Under the pieces are notes generated by a model. It searched no databases. It was not told the origin of the DNA and saw only the letters and a list, made by a program, of their open reading frames with translations. The position numbers were made by a program, and so were the translations under genes. This document shows, in pieces, positions 12,992 through 19,323 of a stretch of 19,323 nucleotides of DNA (its first letter is position 1; each line of letters begins with the position of its first letter). The stretch spans positions 1-19,323 of the forward strand of contig JAKISY010000089.1 in the NCBI GenBank assembly GCA_021648365.1, read 5' to 3'. This stretch comes from Verrucomicrobiales bacterium (lineage in GTDB: Bacteria; Verrucomicrobiota; Verrucomicrobiia; Verrucomicrobiales; DEV007).

Positions 12992-14695
12992 TCACTGCGC
13001 CGAGCGGATCGCCTGAATCATCATGCTCACACTGACTCGTCCACGGTATTCATTGCGATCGATCGTATAAGCGATATCCCAAGGAGTCGGAGGCAACTCC
13101 AATTCTGCCGAATTAAAATAGATCGCATCGCGAGTGCAGCCATCCTGGATAAACAAAAACTTGAGATGTTTGTCCTTCAACACCCGAGGGTCACATTTCA
13201 AATGAATCCCACGAGACAACAACACCGGCTGCGCATTGCCCTTGCCAAAAGGTCGCAACAGCTCATAACTATCGAGCAATTCCAGATCGATATCCTTTAA
13301 GCGAGCTTCTATATCCAAACGAACTTTTTGAGTGAGTAAATTTTCACCCTCGCTAGCTCGGTCCGCCACGTAAGCATTGAATTTTTTTCTAAACGCACCA
13401 ATATTTTCTTTACGCACGCTCAACCCAGCAGCTTGGTCATGCCCGCCGCCCGCCTCCAGCAGATCGCGGCAATGATCAAGCGCCTTCACCAGCGACAAGC
13501 CCTCCACACTGCGCCCGCTACCTTTACCCAGCCCCTTCTCATCGCAAGCGATGATGAAAGTCGGCAAGTGGTATTTCCTCATCAAGCGACTAGCGACAAT
13601 GCCCACCACCCCAGGGTGCCACTCATCCCCCGCCACCACGATCGCAAATTCCTTTTCATCCGCTGGCAAATCAGCCATTTGAGCTTCGGCTTGGTCGCGA
13701 GCCTTCTGCTCGAGATCCTGACGCTCACGATTGAGATCATCCAAATGCCTCGCCAATTTCATGCACTGCTCTGAATCGGTCGATAAAAGCAAATCGAGCG
13801 CATCCTGCGCCGTGTTCACCCGCCCCGCAGCATTGATCCTAGGTCCTATTTTGAAACCCACATCCACCGCATCGCAAGGCGGGCGCAAACCCGATACCGT
13901 CTTCAAAGCGATCAGACCCTGATTACTCGTGCGATCCAACTGTTGTAAACCACGCCGCACAATGATGCGATTTTCATCCACCAAAGGCACAATGTCCGCA
14001 ATCGTACCCAACGCGACCAAATCCAAATGCTGACGCAAATCAAAACCCTCCACCGGACGCTCTTTGAGCAAAGCATGCGCCACCTTAAACACCACCCCAG
14101 CCGTGCACAGGTAGTGATAGTCCTTCCCCAGCTTAGGATTGACGATCGACACACAATCAGCCACCCCCTCCAGCGCCGGTTCATGGTGATCGAGCACCAA
14201 CAAGTCGATGCCCTGCTCACGCAGCCAATCCGCCTCATCACGAGAATTGGTGCCACAATCCGCAGCGATCAACAAAGCCGGCTTGTTGCCAGCAATCGCC
14301 TTTTTGATACCACCAAGTGACAGACCATAACCCTCCGAAAGACGCTGCGGAAGAAATGTGATCGGCTTCAATCCATAAGCCTCGAGCACAAGAGTCAACA
14401 AAGCCGTCGAGCTGACCCCATCGACATCATAATCCCCGTAAAGAACCACCCCCTCCTGAGCATCAACCGCCTGCAACAAACGATCCACCCCCGCCCGCAT
14501 CCCCACCAGCTCAAAAGGATCATCCAAATCTTGTAAACGCGGATGCAGGAACTGAGCCAGCGAATCCGCTTGATCAAACCCCCGCTGCATCGCCAACTGA
14601 ACCGCCAGCGGCCTAAGCCCAAACTCTGTCGCCAAAGCCTGAACACGGTCAGCGTCTGGCACTTCGGCTAACAGCCATTTGGACTCGCTTGTCAT
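12992..14695 (-). CDS. recJ: Single-stranded-DNA exonuclease RecJ
   Basis: About 567 aa from the ATG at 14695 (MTSESKWLL); a GTG five codons earlier is possible. The DHH phosphoesterase motifs are intact: YGDYDVDGVSSTALL (about 87-98), LLIAADCGTNSRDE, LLVLDHHEP (DHH at about 169-171), and the DHHA1 segment with AGGGHDQAAGLSVRKENI. The C-terminal OB-like domain follows (RPFGKGNAQPVLLSRGIHLKCDPRVLKDKHLKFLF). RecJ degrades ssDNA 5' to 3' in RecF-pathway recombination and mismatch repair. Length and motifs are normal. It stands alone, upstream on its strand of a convergent RluA-family gene. Confidence 0.93.
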   Translation of the reverse strand: MTSESKWLLAEVPDADRVQALATEFGLRPLAVQLAMQRGFDQADSLAQFLHPRLQDLDDPFELVGMRAGVDRLLQAVDAQEGVVLYGDYDVDGVSSTALLTLVLEAYGLKPITFLPQRLSEGYGLSLGGIKKAIAGNKPALLIAADCGTNSRDEADWLREQGIDLLVLDHHEPALEGVADCVSIVNPKLGKDYHYLCTAGVVFKVAHALLKERPVEGFDLRQHLDLVALGTIADIVPLVDENRIIVRRGLQQLDRTSNQGLIALKTVSGLRPPCDAVDVGFKIGPRINAAGRVNTAQDALDLLLSTDSEQCMKLARHLDDLNRERQDLEQKARDQAEAQMADLPADEKEFAIVVAGDEWHPGVVGIVASRLMRKYHLPTFIIACDEKGLGKGSGRSVEGLSLVKALDHCRDLLEAGGGHDQAAGLSVRKENIGAFRKKFNAYVADRASEGENLLTQKVRLDIEARLKDIDLELLDSYELLRPFGKGNAQPVLLSRGIHLKCDPRVLKDKHLKFLFIQDGCTRDAIYFNSAELELPPTPWDIAYTIDRNEYRGRVSVSMMIQAIRSAQ

Positions 14696-14736
14696 TGTAT
14701 TAATACCCACAACCTAAAGCTACCCCCCGCCAATGT

Positions 14737-14759
14737 AAAGGGCACTTCCCTCGCCCTTT
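14737..14759. other. 7-bp hairpin between recJ and hsdR
   Basis: AAAGGGC and GCCCTTT flank a 9-nt loop. On the minus strand it lies about 37 nt past the hsdR stop, after the heptad repeat, and about 42 nt before the recJ start. There is no U-run on either strand, so it is not a convincing intrinsic terminator. Confidence 0.35.
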
Positions 14760-14787
14760 CAAACTTCACCCTTCCAACTTCAAACTT
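14760..14787 (+). repeat. Heptad repeat block, 3' flank of hsdR
   Basis: Four 7-mers in a row: CAAACTT, CACCCTT, CCAACTT, CAAACTT. They end 8 bp from the hsdR stop codon. A second block of the same heptads lies in inverted orientation just outside the hsdR start (18051-18078). Confidence 0.7.
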
Positions 14788-14795
14788 CTTCCACC

Positions 14796-17700
14796 CTACC
14801 CCGCCAGCTTCAACATCTCAAAAATCAACTTTGCGAATTTTTGAGATTTACCCGGATCGCCTAAAAGTTGAAACATCTGGTTCTGATGCGCATCGCTGCT
14901 GTCCATGATCGCCTCATCTATCGCCTTGGGGAAATCGCCCAACATCGCTTGTTCGTCCGTGTTGTTGGCGATCTGCTTCATCACACCTTCGTTCTCCATC
15001 ACTTTGTCACGAATCGTTTCAGCGTAGTTGATTAAATCCTTCTCGCTGAGTTCATCGGTGATGAACAGCTCATTGAGACGCTCGATTATCAGGGACAGCG
15101 GTTCTTCCTTGGGATCCTTGGCTTTGGCGGTGCCGGCAGCTTCGCCGCCTTTGATTCCGTAGTCACCGGACTCCTCTCCCATCATCAAATCCTGCTGTTT
15201 GATCTTACTCAGTCGGTAATGGCTCATCTCCACATTGCTCAGGTCGATCGCGTCATCCTCTTCAAAACTCTCCCGGAGTAGCGGGCGCAGGTTGCGGGCG
15301 TAGAGGTTCAGCTTCTCCAGGTCTTTATCGTCGTAGTCAACGATCTGCGACATGAACTCGTAAAAGCGCACGAAGGTTCCCAGGTCTTTCTTGAAAATAT
15401 CGAGTTTATCCTTGGCTTGTTTGATCTCTTTGAAGCGCTTCTCCGCGTTGGCGATCAACACAGCGTCGCCAGTCTTCTTGGTGCGTTCAAACTCATCTTT
15501 CGTCTGCTTGTATTGGCTCACCGCCTCGGTGTATCGTACCTTCCAGCGTTCAACTGCCGGTTTGCAGATATTGCTTATCGCGGCACTACTCTTGGTTTTG
15601 ACAAAAAACGCCTCGCTGAATTGCTCGACCTCTTTCCACAGAAAAATACCTACCGCCTTCAGCTTCTCGAACAAATCAAATACCAGGTCGGGATCTGACA
15701 CATCACTGAGTTCCGCCGTCTTGTAATACGGGAGGAAGGATTCCAGTATCTCCTCGGGTTCGTTGAAAAAATCCAGAATGAAGGTGCCGGTCTCAGCTTT
15801 GCCCGGATAGTTGCGGTTAAGACGTGACAGCGTCTGCACACACTCAACACCGCCCAACTTCTTATCCACATACATGGCGCAGAGCTTGGGCTGATCAAAG
15901 CCGGTCTGAAACTTGTTAGCCACGATCATCACCTGGTAGTCATCCGAATCAAATGCCTTACGCAAATCGCGCCCCTTCAGGTTGGGGTTCATGTTGTGCT
16001 CGGTAAATTTCTCACCGAGCAGCCCTTCGGAGTTGGGATCTTTGTCGGTGAACTCCACTTCCGAGGAAAATGCCACCATTGCGTAGAGTTTGTCGTAACC
16101 CTTTTCGATAATGTATTTGTCAAAGGTCAGCTTGTATCGCACCGCTTCTTTGCGCGAACTGGTCACCACCATCGCCTTGGCATGTCCACCGAGCAGCCCC
16201 ATGACATTCGCTCGGAAATGCTCGACGATGACCTGCACCTTCTGCGCGATATTGTAATCATGCAGCCGCACCCATTGGTTGAGCTTCACCTTGGCTTTCT
16301 TGCTCTCGACATCCGTATCAGCGGCCTGAACTTTGAGCGCCAGATTGTAGGCCACCTTGTAGTTGGTGTAATTTTTCAGCACATCAAGAATGAACCCTTC
16401 CTCAATGGCCTGACGCATACTGTAAACATGAAAGGCCTCCGGCTTGTTGGTCTTTGACGGTGCTTCATCGGGATTAGGCAAACGCCCGAAGAGTTCCAGT
16501 GTCTTGGGCTTGGGAGTTGCTGTAAAAGCAAAATAACTCAGATTATTCGACACCCGACGCGAGGCGACCATCGCATCGAGAATATCATCTGGGCTGAGGT
16601 CTTCATCCTCATCTCGCGCTTCCACCATCAACACCTCTTTTAGCTGACGAGCCGTTGACCCGGTCTGCGACGAATGTGCTTCATCCGCGATGATCGCGTA
16701 GTTACGCTCTTTCAGACTCACACTGTTCTCGATTGCTTTGAGCACAAAGGGGAAGGTCTGAATCGTGACGATGATGATGGGCTGTGACTCTTCCAGTGCC
16801 TTGGCCAGCTTCTCTGATTTAGATCCCTCGCCCACGTCCCGGTTGATCCGCCCGACGATGCCATCCGTGTGTTCAAACTGGTAGATCGTCTCCTGTAACT
16901 GATCATCGAGCACAGTGCGATCCGTTACCACGATGACAGAGTGAAACTGCTTCTCCCCCTCTGCATCGTAGAGCGATGACAACTGATGCGCGGTCCACGC
17001 GATGGAGTTCGACTTACCCGAACCCGCACTGTGTTGAACCAGATACTTCTGACCGGGGCCTTCGCTGTGCGCACCGTCGATCAACTGATTGACCACATCC
17101 CACTGATGATAACGGGGGAAGATCATCGTCTCTTTCTTATACTTGCGCCCCTCCCAGTCTTCCATCTCTGTGATTTCCAGATGAACGAAGCAGGCCAGAA
17201 TCTTGAGTAGATTATCCGGCAACAATACCTCGTTCCAGAGATAATCCGTGGCGTATTGGTTCACATCCCCCGGCACATCGTTACCCGAGCCGCCGTCCTT
17301 CGTGCCTTTGTTGAATGGCAGGAAATACGTCTCCTGTCCTTCTAGGCGGGTAGTCATATACACCTCGTATTGGCTAACCGCAAAGTGGACCAGCGCACCG
17401 CGTTTGAAAGTCAACAGCGGCTCCGCCTTTTTGGCAATGGGATCCACCGGCGGGCGTGTCAGCTTGTATTGTTTGATGGCGTTTTGCACCGCCTGCTTGA
17501 ACTCCGACTTCAGCTCCAGCGTGACGACCGGCAGCCCATTCACAAAGAGCACCAGATCTATCCTCCATGCCTTCGCTTTTTTACCCGAAGCCGCAAAATG
17601 TTCCTCCGTCGCCCAGGGACTGTAAACCAGCTCCGGCACCACCCGCAGCCGGTTCTTCCCGTAACTCGCCAGCGTATCTGGGTTCAGATCATGCTCCGGC

Positions 17701-18044
17701 TTAAACTGACAGAGACTGAAGCGCGTGCCACGGTCTTTGATCTTATGACGCAGCACTCCCAGAGTCCCGAAGGTGCGCAGTGTGCTGTGCGCCGCATTAG
17801 GATCGGCCTTGTTGAGCTGCTTCGCCACCCGTTCTAGAAGCTTCTGTTCCGCATTACCCGGATAGAGTCCGCAGAACTTCTTCCACTGCTCCGGCTGAGT
17901 ATCCTGGACAAAACCCAACACATCTTCCTCATACAGAGCCAACTCGCGGTTGTAGCCCTCGGGCGTGCCGAGTAGCCAGCCGTTCGCGAGCAGCTGCGCG
18001 ATCATGTCATTTTGAAAAGTGAGTTCGTTGGATTTGTCGCTCAT
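14796..18044 (-). CDS. hsdR: Type I restriction enzyme, R (HsdR) subunit
   Basis: A 1082-aa protein of normal HsdR length. The nuclease domain has the PD-(D/E)xK core: D163 in WRIDLVLFVNG and E177-L-K179 in VVTLELKSEF. The SF2 motor follows, with Walker A GSGKS (341-345), VVTDRTVLDDQLQ, and D454-E-A-H457 with SSQTG. Further motor motifs include FAFTATPKPKTLELFG, MIVANKFQTGFDQPKLCAMYVDK and LSRLNRNYPGK. The C-terminal part is the helical region that docks to the HsdM2S methylase. HsdR translocates DNA and cuts unmodified DNA far from the site. The subunits giving specificity and methylation are not in the window and presumably lie beyond the right edge. The flanks carry inverted heptad repeats. 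Confidence 0.95.
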   Translation of the reverse strand: MSDKSNELTFQNDMIAQLLANGWLLGTPEGYNRELALYEEDVLGFVQDTQPEQWKKFCGLYPGNAEQKLLERVAKQLNKADPNAAHSTLRTFGTLGVLRHKIKDRGTRFSLCQFKPEHDLNPDTLASYGKNRLRVVPELVYSPWATEEHFAASGKKAKAWRIDLVLFVNGLPVVTLELKSEFKQAVQNAIKQYKLTRPPVDPIAKKAEPLLTFKRGALVHFAVSQYEVYMTTRLEGQETYFLPFNKGTKDGGSGNDVPGDVNQYATDYLWNEVLLPDNLLKILACFVHLEITEMEDWEGRKYKKETMIFPRYHQWDVVNQLIDGAHSEGPGQKYLVQHSAGSGKSNSIAWTAHQLSSLYDAEGEKQFHSVIVVTDRTVLDDQLQETIYQFEHTDGIVGRINRDVGEGSKSEKLAKALEESQPIIIVTIQTFPFVLKAIENSVSLKERNYAIIADEAHSSQTGSTARQLKEVLMVEARDEDEDLSPDDILDAMVASRRVSNNLSYFAFTATPKPKTLELFGRLPNPDEAPSKTNKPEAFHVYSMRQAIEEGFILDVLKNYTNYKVAYNLALKVQAADTDVESKKAKVKLNQWVRLHDYNIAQKVQVIVEHFRANVMGLLGGHAKAMVVTSSRKEAVRYKLTFDKYIIEKGYDKLYAMVAFSSEVEFTDKDPNSEGLLGEKFTEHNMNPNLKGRDLRKAFDSDDYQVMIVANKFQTGFDQPKLCAMYVDKKLGGVECVQTLSRLNRNYPGKAETGTFILDFFNEPEEILESFLPYYKTAELSDVSDPDLVFDLFEKLKAVGIFLWKEVEQFSEAFFVKTKSSAAISNICKPAVERWKVRYTEAVSQYKQTKDEFERTKKTGDAVLIANAEKRFKEIKQAKDKLDIFKKDLGTFVRFYEFMSQIVDYDDKDLEKLNLYARNLRPLLRESFEEDDAIDLSNVEMSHYRLSKIKQQDLMMGEESGDYGIKGGEAAGTAKAKDPKEEPLSLIIERLNELFITDELSEKDLINYAETIRDKVMENEGVMKQIANNTDEQAMLGDFPKAIDEAIMDSSDAHQNQMFQLLGDPGKSQKFAKLIFEMLKLAG

Positions 18045-18050
18045 TGAGGA

Positions 18051-18078
18051 AAGTTTGAAGGGTGAAGTTTGAAGTTTG
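18051..18078 (-). repeat. Heptad repeat block, 5' flank of hsdR
   Basis: On the plus strand: AAGTTTG, AAGGGTG, AAGTTTG, AAGTTTG, followed by AAAAATG. It fills the 43-bp gap between rhuM and hsdR and is inverted relative to the block at 14760-14787. No ribosome-binding site for hsdR is apparent within it. Confidence 0.7.
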
Positions 18079-18087
18079 AAAAATGAG

Positions 18088-19077
18088 TTACTTTTCTATT
18101 TTCTTGAAAATTTGCTCAGCGGCTTGGATGAAATGCTTATCGACTTCGGAGGGAGCTTCGAGTTGCGCGGTTTTGTATTGCTGATATTGCTCGTGTGCTT
18201 TGCTCAGTGCTTGATCGTGACTGATTTTTCCCGCGTGGGTGAGTATACCTCTGCCGGTCATGCTGAGGAATTGTTGAAGTCGATCGACCCAGTCATTCAT
18301 GGTCATGGGAGCCTGGTTCATGGCTTGGATCTCAGCGAGTTCCAAATACGCCGTAACCATCCGATTAAGCATATTGAGCTCTTCTTCCTTGAGGTAATTT
18401 TTAGCAACCTCCACATCACGTTTGAGCAATACGTTGCCAGGGAAGTTAGTAATTCCCATCTGAGGCTGCTTTGCGTCGGCTCGATCAAAAATGACTTCAG
18501 CAGCAGTGTGGCCATGAGCCGCCCAGTGCAGTTGATTCTGCACCTTGGCAAAAAATGCCCGTGAAGTTTCAGCCTGAGGATTATAGTCAATACTGGTGGC
18601 ATAAATATCGAGCACCTTGCGCCAAAAAACCTTTTCGGATGAACGGATATCCCGAATGCGTTGCAGTAGTTCCTCAAAGTAACGTGAGTTACCCGCCTCT
18701 TTGAGCCGGACATCATCCATGGCAAAACCTTTGATGAGATATTCACGTAACCGCTGCGTCGCCCAGATCCGGAACTGAGTGCCTTGTTGGGACTTCACCC
18801 GATACCCAACCGAGATAATGACATCAAGATTATAATAATTGGTTGGTTTTACAGCAAATTCGGAAATTCCGAATTTGCTAATTACCTGTTGTTCCTGAAG
18901 CTCCCCTTCTTTGAATATATTTTTAATATGCTCATTAATCGTTGAAACCGCCTTACCAAAAAGCCCCGCCATTTGCCGTTGAGTGAGCCACACCGTTTCG
19001 CCATCCGCCCGCACTTCCATTCGGAAGCCAGCTTCCGCTTCGTAAATCAAAACTTGGTTTTGTTCAGGATCATTCAT
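18088..19077 (-). CDS. RhuM family protein
   Basis: A 329-aa protein. The N-terminal half is typical of RhuM: ETVWLTQRQMAGLFGKAVSTINEHIKNIFKEGEL (a helix-turn-helix-like segment at about 28-60), NYYNLDVIISVGYRVKSQQGTQFRIWATQRLREYLIKGFAMDD. The C-terminal half (YLEL..AEIQAMNQAPMTMNDWVDRLQQFLSM) is also family-like. RhuM was named from a Salmonella pathogenicity island, but most copies sit inside type I restriction loci, as here; the biochemical role is unknown. It begins on the stop of the upstream gene (ATGA overlap) and precedes hsdR by 43 bp. A 27-bp near-perfect palindrome lies inside the coding region. Confidence 0.88.
   Translation of the reverse strand: MNDPEQNQVLIYEAEAGFRMEVRADGETVWLTQRQMAGLFGKAVSTINEHIKNIFKEGELQEQQVISKFGISEFAVKPTNYYNLDVIISVGYRVKSQQGTQFRIWATQRLREYLIKGFAMDDVRLKEAGNSRYFEELLQRIRDIRSSEKVFWRKVLDIYATSIDYNPQAETSRAFFAKVQNQLHWAAHGHTAAEVIFDRADAKQPQMGITNFPGNVLLKRDVEVAKNYLKEEELNMLNRMVTAYLELAEIQAMNQAPMTMNDWVDRLQQFLSMTGRGILTHAGKISHDQALSKAHEQYQQYKTAQLEAPSEVDKHFIQAAEQIFKKIEK
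18853..18879. repeat. 13-bp perfect inverted repeat inside rhuM
   Basis: AGCAAATTCGGAA is followed, after a single A, by its exact reverse complement TTCCGAATTTGCT. It encodes SKFGISEFA in the RhuM protein. As RNA, a hairpin with a minimal loop would need to open a few central pairs. Confidence 0.8.
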
Positions 19078-19323
19078 TTTTGAAGAGGAACTGGATGAAG
19101 GCTATCGATGATGTAAGGGATGTTCAAGTGATAGCGAGTGCCTTTGAGTTGGCCGACCTTTACCATCAGGCTCTGCTCTTGCAGATCCGTCAAATCACGC
19201 AAGGCAGTGCGATCCCCGATACCAGTCATTTTCTGATACTTGGTATTATTCATGCCTCCTTTGAATCCCCCGCGCAACTCGTAGTCGATCAGTCGGTGCA
19301 ATACTTTTACTTGTCGCTCGTTC
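19074..19323 (-). CDS. C-terminus of a Fic-family-type protein (winged-helix tail), cut by window edge
   Basis: The frame is open from the right edge (NERQVKVLHRLIDYELRGGFKGG) to the stop at 19074, about 82 residues. The pattern ERQ-x-KVLxRLLD followed by GGMNNTKYQKMTGIGDRTALRDLTDLQEQSLMVKVG and GTRYHLNIP is the winged-helix tail found at the end of many Fic-domain proteins, where the Fic core transfers AMP to target proteins. The Fic motif itself would lie beyond the edge, so this is a family inference from the tail only. The stop overlaps the rhuM start (ATGA), so the two are translationally coupled in the restriction locus. Confidence 0.7.
   Translation of the reverse strand, partial: NERQVKVLHRLIDYELRGGFKGGMNNTKYQKMTGIGDRTALRDLTDLQEQSLMVKVGQLKGTRYHLNIPYIIDSLHPVPLQK

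Noticed and set aside
14737..14759. Intrinsic terminator for hsdR
   Set aside because: A 7-bp stem is present, but no T-run follows on either strand, so I list it only as a hairpin.

Overview
The window looks like a piece of a Gram-negative bacterial chromosome. Genes are densely packed on both strands, often overlapping by 4-14 bp, and few starts have a good Shine-Dalgarno sequence. The gene mix (MidA-type methyltransferase, a bifunctional-type PBP, RecJ, TyrRS, VF530/DUF2132, heptad and octad intergenic repeats) would suit a PVC-group bacterium, possibly Verrucomicrobiota. That placement is an impression: no rRNA or other taxonomic marker is present.

Layout. (1) 1-3260: the start of a secreted protein running off the left edge, an exported protein of unknown function (455-1057), then an overlapping plus-strand trio: DUF3592 membrane protein, YbjN-like protein, and a GYF-like/bacterial-PH membrane protein. 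(2) 3268-4723, minus strand: an L,D-transpeptidase with a degenerate second YkuD domain, followed 13 nt later by a FabZ-like dehydratase. (3) 4770-5366: about 600 bp holding three tandem, diverged copies of a structured element. Wobble pairs and compensatory changes between copies indicate that the active RNA is read from the minus strand. The last copy ends in a terminator-like stem and U-run about 47 nt before the L,D-transpeptidase start. Two small minus-strand genes (149 and 94 aa) lie directly upstream, and the 149-aa ORF ends inside the first-transcribed copy. (4) 6203-7348 minus, MidA-family methyltransferase, divergent from 7497-10166 plus, a class A PBP whose glycosyltransferase half is intact but whose transpeptidase half has lost SxxK and SxN. 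(5) 10273-12972, plus: tyrS, a ribbon-helix-helix/RelE toxin-antitoxin pair with a clear promoter and an 8-bp-period operator, a VF530/DUF2132 protein and an RluA-family pseudouridine synthase. (6) 12992-14695 minus, RecJ. (7) 14760-19323, minus: the end of a type I restriction locus, in transcription order the C-terminus of a Fic-type protein, RhuM, then HsdR, with HsdR bracketed by inverted heptad repeats. HsdM and HsdS are not in the window.

The most unusual items are the tandem RNA-like array (no family recognised) and the two cell-wall enzymes that each carry a catalytically degenerate acyl-transfer domain.
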